DNA of 64,000 bases, taken from assembly GCA_951799445.1 (NCBI GenBank), contig OX637295.1:24304001-24368000 (forward strand). Direction: 5' to 3'. The translations under genes and the position numbers were made by a program. The notes below the pieces were generated by a model. That model was given only the letters and a program-made list of their open reading frames with translations. It had not been told where the DNA came from and ran no database searches. Positions 24,579-35,183 of the stretch are shown here, piece after piece (the first letter of the stretch is position 1; every line of letters begins with the position of its first letter). Origin of the DNA: Pseudisothecium myosuroides. Lineage: Eukaryota; Streptophyta; Bryopsida; Hypnales; Lembophyllaceae.

Positions 24579-25999
24579 GGTGACCAACCTTGAATACCTT
24601 AAATATCCTACATTTAACAAATTTTTATCTTAGAAATAGCCTCTATAGACTAATATGAAAAACATATGTGCTGTATGTATACTATACTTAGATTGAAGAG
24701 GGCTCGATTAGGTTTCGAGATTTTGAAAAGTCCCAAATTAATGAATAATGTGTTTGTGCATTCAAACCTAATGCATTTCAGTCTATGAGGACAAACGCAA
24801 TGAGCAAACTATAAGTAGTCTGGCTTTTTTCATCGATAAGGAGATGGAGCTGACGACGCATTCAAGACCAAAACAGAAACAGACTCTATTGGTTATTTCA
24901 TTGTGTTTTTTTTTCTAATCTCTGCATCAATTTCTTCTTGATCAAACTTCAATGTGATCAAAGTTTTTTTTCTTTGTGATGGAACTCAAAAGATGATCAA
25001 AGTTTTCTTTTCAACGGCCAAATGTTGTAAATACAAGGGACTGAATGTGTTATGGACTTTCCATCGAGCTTGCAGTCACGATGAGGGATTCAGTCTTTCT
25101 TGATAGTTTACTTGGTTTCTAAGATAGTGAAGACGCATTCAAGAACAAATAATGAGCGTCATAGGATACTTGAACTCACATTTTATTCTAATCTTTGCTC
25201 TATTAAATATGTACATTATTGACGAATTGGTTTGTACATAATTGAAAGTTGCAATAAGCAATCATTAGCTTCCAAAGAGCAATTTTTTGTTTTAATTGGA
25301 ACACTTAGAGTGAACTTGTCAATCACCGCACAAACAAAATTCAAATCCTTGATTCTCTACAATAATATAGAGACTTGCATGCTTTGAAATTTGGCATGAT
25401 TATCAAATGTCATGTTAAGTTTCACTTTCAAAAAATAGAATGCAAAATGGTTTCTTTCTACAAATTTTATTGCAACTGAAAGCTAATGATGCTGAAATCT
25501 TGTCAAAAAAATCCTCGCAACTCTTCACTGCACTCACCTATGCAGTGACATAAATCTTGTTCCCATCGTGTTCCACGTCATTTCAAAAAAAACTCGTTAG
25601 TTTCCTCACACGGGGTTCCAAATATCACAGAGTTCGCAAGCTATGGAGTTCTTGTTTGGTAATTGGGATGGTAACTGTTCAATTTTTGGATCTATTTGGT
25701 AAATGGTGTGTTTACTCTAGGTGTTAAGATAATTAAATAAATGCAAGAATACAACTGTATTCAAAATGATCACAAATAAGCTGGGAAAATTGCATGTAGC
25801 ACCTCCTTGAAGAGATGCAGATTGCTAGATGTGAGCCCATGTTGTGCCTTGGCAAATCCTGCATTAGCAGTTGTGTTCAATAAGTTCACCTCACTATCAC
25901 AACTACAAATGAAGGTGGTTTAAGGCACTCTTTTTAAGACTTTCTTGTTAATATGTTGTAAAAGTGATTTAAGAGATGGAACACATTTACATGTGCTGT
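24579..25999. other. Intergenic DNA, nothing recognised
   Basis: AT-rich sequence between elements A4 and E1. No gene, RNA or terminal inverted repeat was found. Confidence 0.4.
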
Positions 26000-26688
26000 T
26001 TAACCCTAGAACACCAAACTGGTCACCGTGAAAATCATCATGTTTGGTCTCATGTAAATCATTTGCTTAAATCAACCCAAGAGCACTCATTGGAGGTCAA
26101 ATCACTACTCCCTCAGTCCCACTAAAAAGCTCCAAATTGGATTAGGGTTTGTTTCACTAAAAGGGTTCCATTTATTGATTTTGATTGTTGATCGTTGAAC
26201 AAGCGATGTGAAACGGAGGGCGGAGTGGATACACACATGGTTTAAATTCTAGATCGCTTGTTCAGTGATCAAAATCAATAAATGAAGTAGTTTATTGATA
26301 CAACCCCTAAACTGATTTGGAGCTTTTTAGTGGGACTGAGGGAGTATAATTCATGATCTTCCCTTTCCATACAAAATTTGGAGGGTGAATAATTACACTT
26401 ATGTCCTACACAAGAGATTCTCTTGTCATTCATCGGCCGCAAAACGTCTGCTTTGACGTTTAACCCTTAAACGTCGACGCAGCCATTCTATGGCCGATGG
26501 ATGACAGAGAATCAAACTGTGTAGGAATGAAGTGCACCTATTCATCCTCAAAATTTGTTGTGAAAAAAGAAGATCTTCTATAGTAGCTTGACTTCCAATG
26601 AGCACTTTTCCAATTTTTTAAGCCAATGATTCATACGGTAATGCAAAAAGATGACTTCGAGGTCACCCCTTCGTCCTTTAAGGGTTAA
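26000..26688. mobile_element. TTAA-bounded foldback element E1
   Basis: Starts TTAACCCTAGAACACC and ends CGTCCTTTAAGGGTTAA. The two halves are imperfect inverted copies down to a centre near 26465, where CATTCATCGGCC faces GGCCGATGGATG. A 237-bp Stowaway-like MITE lies in the left arm. Confidence 0.65.
26108..26344. mobile_element. Stowaway-like MITE (237 bp), TA duplication
   Basis: Begins CTCCCTCAGTCCCACTAAAA and ends with its exact reverse complement; about 30 bp of terminal inverted repeat are perfect. Flanked by TA on each side. The inner arms (TTGAACAAGCGAT facing ATCGCTTGTTCA) extend the hairpin. Confidence 0.9.
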
Positions 26689-26768
26689 AGGTTAATGATA
26701 GCAACTATGCCGAGAACTATGCTCAGCTGTAATTAGTGTCAAATAATAGGTGTGCAATTGCGCATAGC

Positions 26769-27203
26769 TTACCTTTCTACAAGAGTCCAGCCAAATTTGC
26801 CAAACGGAAGATGAGACGTCCTCCCGTCCCGAGCTCCTCTTCGGTGAAGACTGAAGATGTGTCCCGTAGTCAAACTTTTGTGATCTGTCAAACGCTCCTG
26901 GCCGACTTGAGCTTGCTTGTAAGCGTACTCTCCATGACTTTGCAATGAATTTTCCCTTTCAATAGCACACAAGAACAAAAGAACAAAGGATTTTGTGAGA
27001 AGGCAGTTTGGTTGGTATATGCCTCTGATGCCAAGAGCATTTGTTCTTTCAGGTTGTTCAGAAGTGCAGCAGTGAAGTGCATTTGGGAAGGAGCTCCCAC
27101 AAAATCTGACGCGTGGCAATGATGGAAACCTCAAGCTGGCAGAAAAGCAAGAGTCTCCCATACCGTAACCCTGAATTGACGGACCCAGGACGGACCACCG
27201 CAT
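26769..27203 (-). CDS. Hypothetical ORF, 144 codons
   Basis: ATG to stop without interruption in a patch of balanced base composition between AT-rich repeats. The product is basic and Ser/Cys-rich with no motif I recognise. The opposite strand of the same patch also gives a protein-like frame (SPAKFAKRKMRRPPVPSSSS, 26736-26948), so only one of the two, or neither, is real. Confidence 0.22.
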   Translation of the reverse strand: MRWSVLGPSIQGYGMGDSCFSASLRFPSLPRVRFCGSSFPNALHCCTSEQPERTNALGIRGIYQPNCLLTKSFVLLFLCAIERENSLQSHGEYAYKQAQVGQERLTDHKSLTTGHIFSLHRRGARDGRTSHLPFGKFGWTLVER

Positions 27204-28213
27204 TCAACTTCAAACACAAGTAAGTTAGCAACTAACTTATATTTATGAATGAAAATGTTTATATTTTGTTTTCATGAGATGAAATCCTTCCAATAGTTTT
27301 CATTGGGGATTTGCTTGAATACATTTGCAACTTGTAGACAATAGATTGATGTTCATTGTACAATATTTAATATATTTTGGACGAGCAAATTGAAACATGG
27401 ATTTTGGAAATCTACTGACCAATTCAAATATGGCAAAGTCATTTTTGGACCTCACCTTTGCAATTTGTATATATGGCTTTGAAAACTCAAAATCAAACCT
27501 TATTATCTATCAATCATGTCTGTCATACAAGTTTTGTTGGGTTTAGGTGATATGTCCTTATATTGACAATCTTGTGAATGTCTAAATATTGCACTTCCAT
27601 TGATAGTTTAAAGCATCTAAGGAGATTACTAAGATAATAACAAAAAATGATAGAGATTTATTTTTCCATTTTCCTGAGGTGGTGAAATTTGCAACACTCA
27701 TTGGAATGATGAATTTATTTACATCTATAAGTAATTGTAAAATATGGATGAAATATCATTTATTCATTCAAAGATATGATCCATCGGTCACTAAGGTATG
27801 TGCACCTACAATCATAACTCCCCAAAATGCAACACTAACATTTGGATTTAAAAAGTGACAGTGAAATTTAGATATTGATAACATTAGATATACATAATCA
27901 GAAGATGAGAGTCTAGGAGAGCTTCTTGTCAATTTTTGATACATCTACACACAATACTTTAAAATTTCATAATTTATTCATACAATGTCTAAATAATGCA
28001 TCCTAAAGTGCATTGGAATCTTCTTTCAATTGCCAACAAGATCCAGTAAAACCAATTTACAACTTAAAATGCTCTATAGGATATAAGTATATGCTCATTC
28101 GCTATCACTGTCAACTATGAGAAGAACTTACCTTAGCAAAATGCACAATCAATCCGCACAAGACAAACTGGCCGTGCAGGGAATCACTCAGTGAAAATCT
28201 TTAGTCAATGATT

Positions 28214-28404
28214 AGAGTTAATCGTAAACTGAGCAAACGTTGGACCAGGAGCTGGAGTTTAGGAAAAACACATGACCAAACTTGTTGGAGCACCAAAACT
28301 CAGGTCTGATGGAGTTTGGTGCCGTGTTTCTTCTGTATTATTCTTAGTTAAGCCTTCCTCTGACACCTGGCTACAAACACAGGACAAACTTTACAATTAA
28401 CTCT
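28214..28404 (-). mobile_element. Inverted-repeat element H1 (191 bp)
   Basis: Begins AGAGTTAATCGTAAACTGAG and ends TTTACAATTAACTCT. Homologous end to end with H2 at 52910 in the opposite orientation, and of identical length. Flanked by ATT on both sides. Confidence 0.72.
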
Positions 28405-28759
28405 ATTGTTTGGAAATCTTCAGTTCAGTGTCGAAGGTCACAGTGGCGTAAGTTAATTAAATGTTTTTTTACATTGGAGTTTGTCACTTAATTATAATTA
28501 TATGGACTTCATTTGGAGCTGTCTGCAAGCAGAGAGTTACACATGTCTAATTGACTTATTAGAATCTCGGGGACTTCGAGAATTCGATGACAGACGGACG
28601 GAGTCCAAAAGCCAACATACTGTTGCTTTGGCAAGTCCCAAGGGAGACGGATCCATGATCCAGAAGGAATGTGTGATCTCAAGAAGGGTGGATACATTGA
28701 AAGGATAAGTTACTGGCTGTATTGAATCATGCGCAAGCTCCTTATCAGGTGTAAGATTC

Positions 28760-29079
28760 TAAGGTAGGAGGCTCAAACTCCGACAGGGCATTTTGAACCG
28801 AACATGACACAGAGGTACATTTTGCTTTCTTCAATTTACCAAAATGTACAAGCCGTGTACATTCTAGGAGATGGTCGTTTAGAGAGCCCTATGGCATTTC
28901 AACTTCAAATTTTCATAACTAATTCCACAAAGCTCCAAAAAATATGAAACAACTTGGGTTAGATGCCATTTCCTCTTGTCTTTCAAGGAAAATTTACTGA
29001 AAAACATTTCAAGATGTTTTACCTCCCAAAAAATTCAGTTTCAGCGCTTAGATGGTCGCTTTACGGACCTCCTACCTTA
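28760..29079 (+). mobile_element. Inverted-repeat element J1 (320 bp)
   Basis: Begins TAAGGTAGGAGG and ends GGACCTCCTACCTTA. Homologous to J2 at 51949 in the opposite orientation, including CAACTTGGGTTAGATGCCA. The outer TA may be the duplication. Confidence 0.65.
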
Positions 29080-29271
29080 CCGTACATGAGAGGTTTGATC
29101 CGGTAGTCAGGTGCCGGAATTGAGTTTCCACATCAGATTCTCAACGGTCCATGTCACTTCAGACCAATCACATGATGGCACGTGGCACTTTTATTCTTTC
29201 AAAAATGACTTAATTTCTGTTGAATCTGACCTTCACGTAGGGTGTTATCAAGACCACCCAAATTACTGTTA

Positions 29272-29830
29272 TAAGGTAACTACACCTAAAATGCACCGCT
29301 CCATAAAATCGACCCCCGTAACATTCAAGAGCATTACTATGCACTACCTTGGCTCTACAATGTTGAGTGCGGAATATTCCACACCCAACAATCCTTCATC
29401 AGTAACTACTAACAGGTGGAGGATGCAGAGATGGGTGGATGTGGAATATTTTCCATCCAACATTGTAGAGCCAAGGCTGTGAACACTAATGCTGTTGAAT
29501 GTTATGCCTATTTTTGAAGGAAAAATGAATTGGGAGGATACCCAAAATGGACCACTTGTAAGGTTGCTACCTCCACAATTCTATTAATAGAGTCCTTTCC
29601 GTTGGTTTAACTTCTTCTCTCTGACATTTTTCATGTATATCAAATTGACACTTTTAACACCCTACACCTTGTATCTTTGAAAATTTGTAACCAATTCACA
29701 ATGCATCCAAAAATTATGGAACCACTTGCATTTTGATTCACACCTATATACAAAAATTGTTGTTCATTTTCTAGAGCATATTGGTCATGCCACAGAGCTT
29801 AACTGTGCAATTTTAGGTGTAGTTACCTTA
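29272..29830. mobile_element. Inverted-repeat element L with a nested palindrome
   Basis: The ends are TAAGGTAACTACACCTAAAA and the reverse complement with one extra base further in. The inner region 29315-29510 is a second, tighter inverted repeat centred near 29412 (CCTTGGCTCTACAATGTT at 29347 facing AACATTGTAGAGCCAAGG ending 29476), so one hairpin element lies inside another. Confidence 0.6.
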
Positions 29831-30142
29831 AACTTTGCACGCACTCATGAATAGAAATTTGAAAAAATTACTGGATTGATCCATCTTGTGGCCAGGATGA
29901 ATGAAAACACAAATTTTAACAGATGATACATAATTCCCTATTAAATGACGTTGGATTTTGGAAGGAAGAGGTAATTGATGGAGACACCTGGTGTATGCAA
30001 ACTCTAGAATCTTGCACTATAAATACATATTGATTTTGAGAATGTACACCATCTCAATATTAGAATTCATGGTGACTTATGGTCAACTATCAATAAAATT
30101 TTGAATACTTACTATTTGCACATTCTATTCAAATATGCATTA

Positions 30143-30396
30143 GAAGAAATTTGAGGGCTGCAGAGGGCCGTTTCAAGGCTGTTCCCGCAGCTGGGAACAG
30201 CCAAAATATAATAATAATTAAAAAAATATTAAAAATACTAAAAAAAATATTGAAAAAAAAATATTAAAAAATTAATTTTTTTTATTATTTTCTGACGTGG
30301 CACTCGCGTGACCACGTCAGATTACTGTTCCCAGCGCGTTCCCAGAGTTCCCAGGGCCTGAGAACTTGCAGTCTCTTGGAGGCCTCAAAAATCCTC
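30143..30396 (-). mobile_element. GGGAAC-rich inverted-repeat element C2 (254 bp)
   Basis: Begins GAAGAAATTTGAGGGC and ends GGCCTCAAAAATCCTC. Nearly the same length as C1. Contains TCTGACGTGGCAC and, inverted, CCACGTCAGA around a short spacer (about 30290-30325), so two ACGT cores face each other. Flanked by TTA and TAA. Confidence 0.6.
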
Positions 30397-33300
30397 TAAT
30401 GGAAATGCTTGTATTTCAATGCATTGCAATCTTCTTCGTTTTGCTTACAAAAATCAAGCTATTTCATTACAATATCTAGCAACAGTGTTACATATAGATG
30501 TATTTTTAAACTCCATAAATATGACAAATAAAAAATTGATATTAATCTCCAATGTTCAAAATTTCATAAAATTCAAAATAGAGTATAACAATAATTTTGA
30601 AAATGTAATTTTGAGGTTTTGTCTCATTTGCACATTGGAAAATCAATATGAAATCTTTCAACGTTTTGGGTTTTTTTAGCCTTATGTCTACCATTTAGTG
30701 CTACCACCTCAAGTATTAAGAACAACCTCATTCTAAGAAGCATTGTAAAAATGAGAATATCAAGGATTCCTTTTGGACCTCTTTCTTGTGCACATTGAAT
30801 GACAACAACCATGTTCCTATGTTTCTTGGTGGATATTTGTCTTGAATGTAGTCTCTCATTATTTTTTATAGATTTTTCATGGGATTAAAACCTAAAGAAT
30901 TTGGTTTCCAATTAATTATTTATATGAATGTAATGATGCAATACAATGGTTGTCCGGGTGGTTGTCACTTGAATATAATTTACATTTCTAATTGCCTATG
31001 CAACTGCTTGGAGAATGTGTATAAGAATCAATTACAGTGTGTTCATATGAAGTTGACCAAACAACAAAGTTCATTGAAGGGTGCATTAGGAATGTCCATA
31101 CCATCATTGTCATGTATATATATAATTCATACACAATATCATCAATGTTATGTATAGGTCACTTTCTCATCCATTAAGTGCACAAATGAAGTACATATCA
31201 ATTGCAAATGGTAATTGTTGCAAATTATGTAATGAAATGTATCAATATTTATGTTTATTTCTATTCTAATAAGAATCTATATTCAATACTTAAAGTGTCC
31301 CTTTTACATAAGACTACCATATTTTCTTTTCATTTCTAGAAAATATTCTCCATTGAAATGAATCTTGCCAACTTAAGTTTAACTTCACAATAGGACCAAG
31401 ATTTTTGCTATTGATTTTATGTGCTATATCAAAATTTTATGAAAGTTGCCGTTTTACAAGTCAATTTATGAAATTTTTAATTTAAATTTTTGTACAAAAA
31501 TTACATGTCCTATTTTAATTTCCAAAATTTAGAATGATTGGTTAAAAATAAAAACTTGCATTGCATATCAAAAAAAGAAAAAGATTGAAAGATTTTCTAC
31601 TTTCAATACACAATTGTTTTTCAATATGGGAAAAAAATTACATCAACATTTGGAAAGATTACCTAAATTTAAGGCTATTGCACTCATAATTGGCCTTTGT
31701 AGAAATTGAGCATACTATTACTATTTAATATTATTAGTTGTAAATTAATTTTGTACAATCCCGTTGACTAGTAAAATAGGATTTCAACATACTTTAGCAT
31801 GCATTATTTGGACACCACATGAATAAGTTATAAAATTTCAAAGTACTGTGATACTAAATCCTCTTAGGCTCTCAAATTTTGATTTTGCATCTCTTGTATC
31901 ATCGATATCTAGATTTGAGTGTTGCATTTGAGTAGTGATGATTATAGATGCACATTTCTTAATGTATGCATGTATAAGTCTCATATCCAACTATCACTAC
32001 CACTCGATGACCTTACACTGTGCAATGAAGGGTTGCAAGGAATTTTTAGTAAGCTTTCAGCTTCACTGCCTTTAAATTGCAATAAAATTTGTAGGAAGAA
32101 ATCTTTTTGCATTCTATTTTTTGAATGTGAATCTTTAACATGACATTTAATAATCAATCCAAATTTCAAAACATGCAAGTTTGTATATTTATATGGAGAA
32201 GGATTTGAATTTTGTTTGTTCGGTGACTGACAAGTTTACTCTAAATGTCCGAATTGAGTGACTGACGGCACTCGATTGTTCTACCTTGAACAATACATGT
32301 TATATGGGATATGCAAGGAGAGATTGGGAATTCCTATTCACTTAAGCTTATGTGTTGACAAGTGACCCCCTTGTTTGTCCCCGATTTTATCCTTAGAAAA
32401 AATGTTGGAATTTTTTATTTGCCACCTATAATAAGATTAGGAAATTTTGAATTCATATTTGCAATCAAAGGCCCCAAATTAATTGAAAGAGGTGTAGAAA
32501 ATAAATTAACCAAACACAAAATAGGGAATCTTTTTTTTACATGCACCCTTGAAATGACTTCGGAAGGACAAACGAGGGGATCAATTCACCCCGACCCTAG
32601 GTGACTTTTCTTTGTTGAGACACATATTGCAAGACCACTCATACTATAAATTAGGGTATGTTTGCACTTGGTGTTAGCGGTGCTGTTTGCAATGCAAAAG
32701 TAGGTCTAAATTTGTTCCTAAGACCCTCAGTAACAACACTCTTTTTAAAACACCTAAGGTAGAAACACCCAAAAGCATCCTTGTACCTAATCTTTGTTCC
32801 TAGATGGACATTAAACCATCCCTAGACTTCCATTGAATGGTCTTTGTCATGTGTCATAAAGTTTTCTCCTCTCTTCACTGTGATTGGATAAGTGTTGAAT
32901 TTGTCAGAATTCAGATTTGGGTCCACCTACAGGACGGTTTCAGTGGTCTAGGGGACTGCAACTTTGAAAATTCATAGAAAATACATACCAATTCCGAAAA
33001 ATTCAATTTGTTTTTTGAAAATTCATGATTTTCTCTCACTAACACCACAAAAATATTAATTTTTTGAAATGGTGCCTGCAAGTATGCTGAATTCATTATT
33101 TTGACGGTTTTGGGTGCTTCCACCTTAGAGCGAACGTACCTTTAAGTTAGGTCAGTGTGCCTACTCTATTGAGAACAGTTTCTAATATAATGTTTCCATC
33201 TGCACGGGATGTTTCCATGTTTTCCACATGGATGCTGCAATGAGTTTATCCCAATTGCCACTGCTGACAATATACAGTACAACTCATGCTCAATACCTCC

Positions 33301-33677
33301 AAATTTGATCAGGACTGACATTCCGGTCTCTGGATTCGGTCAAGTAGTACCTGGACACAAGTTACAGTGGTTCTCAGAATGTTTGGTACACTTCCAAATT
33401 GGTTCTTACTATCAAGTGAAGGAAATAGGCCCGGTTGGCACCAAAAATGAGGGAGCCAAAAAATTGAGAAGTCTACCCCTCTAATCCTCCTCGTTTGCGA
33501 TTGAGAAGTCCTCCTTTGGAAGTCATGGCCTATGGATTGGTATAAACCGTAGGAAAGCATGAAATGACAAAATAATATTCCGTAATATTAATAATGTGCA
33601 AAATATTAAAATGTTATTAAATATTAAATATAGTGCTATTCAACCAAGACCTCGGAATTTCAATTACACCCACTTCG
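30397..33677. other. Intergenic DNA, nothing recognised
   Basis: AT-rich. The few short frames (for example 30879-31157 and 33209-33484) have no motif or codon character. No repeat partners were found inside the window. Confidence 0.4.
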
Positions 33678-35183
33678 ATAGCCCCTTAAGTTCTTTGACT
33701 ATGTTTCCCCCCAAAATGCTCAAAAACTACCATTTTGAGCACAAGTACCAAATTTTGGAAAAATAGAGTTTTTGGATACATGTAACCGTAGGATCTTGTA
33801 GTACACTGGTTTGAGAAGATGATAAAAAGAAATTCAGAATTTTTCACTATGTGGATTGCAAGATATTACCGTTTGAATTGACAAAATCTTTTTTTTGGCC
33901 CTTCAAAAAACCATGCAGCTGCACTTCACAAGCTCACATTTGTATGAAAAAATGTCCAAAATGGTGGTTACTCTTTGGATTCATTCTTCTAGGCAAGTTG
34001 GCTGCATGCATGAAAAATTTCAGATCATTTGGAATTGTACAACATATAGGGAAAAAATAGTAAGTAGAAAGAAATAGAGAATGAATCAAAATACTAAATT
34101 GTTAAGAATTTAGTAATAGAATTGAAAAATGCCAATTCCAATGATTGCAATGCTGTACTCCCTGTGTCCCACTAAAAACCTCCAAATGAGGCACAATTTT
34201 TGTCCCACTGAAAACCTCCATTTACTAATTTTGATTGTTGAGTAAGCGTTGGTTGTATTAAATGACCTTGTGGGAGTAAGTGGCAAGCAATCGAGGAACA
34301 TTCTTCCCCTAGCAAGCTTGCCCTTGACCATATGAGGCACCTTGTGCTTGTTGCTTCGTCAAATAGTTGTGTTGACAATGGATTTGGAGACCATTTTGGT
34401 GCTATGGAGATATGTTCATGAAGGGGACCAAGTTTTGTAGATGCGGTATTTAGGTTGGGAGCATATATTTCTACAATCCCATTGTTGTCACCAACCTTTA
34501 AATCATCAGAAATGATGAGCTAGCGGCATTTATAAACGATGTTCAAATATGACACTTTCCACATAGATTTTGGGTGCCTAAACGATGGCACCTACGTTGG
34601 AGATTTTGCATAGATCTAGGGGATAGATTATTAGGTCTAGAATGTATGTACCACTGGCACAAAGACTAAAAATATAGTTAATCCTTCATGGGGAAGTTTT
34701 TTGGAGGTTTTTAGTGGGACGAAGGGAGTAATAAATAATCTACATCCTATGATTTTATTTTTTTCAAAAATTATTAAAAATTGAGTAAAATAAATAATTT
34801 CAAAGTTTAATTTAGAGTAGGGAATCCATAATTGCCCACAAACTAAAACTCCTTATAACTTTTGACTCATTGATCAAAATGGATTGATTCAAAGCTTTTC
34901 ACATATATATAAATCTAGAAAACCAATTTCAAATTTTTGTTTTTGAAAAAATTTATTTTTTCTAATCTGCTCAGACTGCCCGATCGGTGGAAAAAGTAGC
35001 ATATTAGTCCATAATTTTTTACTCATATTTCCAAATGTCATGAAATTTAGTGCACATGAAAGATACTCCTCATCCACACCTTCTATTAAAATTTGGACCT
35101 AAAATATGCAAATTTCTAGTTACACGTACCTGCCCAAAATTGCTATATTGCTAAAAATAGCAAGCTGGTCCTTTAGGGGTTAA
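33678..35183 (-). mobile_element. TTAA-type element B3 with a Stowaway-like MITE inside
   Basis: The right end GGTCCTTTAGGGGTTAA is at 35183. The left end is CCCCTTAAGTTC with a decayed TTAA. Subtracting the inserted MITE leaves about 933 bp, the standard length. Contains CCGTAGGATCTTGTAG and a subterminal TTGCTA/TAGCAA stem. Confidence 0.68.
34158..34728. mobile_element. Stowaway-like MITE (571 bp), TA duplication
   Basis: Begins CTCCCTGTGTCCCACTAAAA and ends TTTTAGTGGGACGAAGGGAG, flanked by TA at 34156-34157 and 34729-34730. CTCCCT ends with a TA duplication are the hallmark of Tc1/mariner Stowaway elements. No transposase is recognised. Confidence 0.82.

Noticed and set aside
34110..34378. 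Minus-strand frames inside the 571-bp Stowaway-like MITE, considered as transposase
   Set aside because: No DDD/E or helix-turn-helix pattern could be seen, and part of the frame is terminal inverted-repeat sequence.
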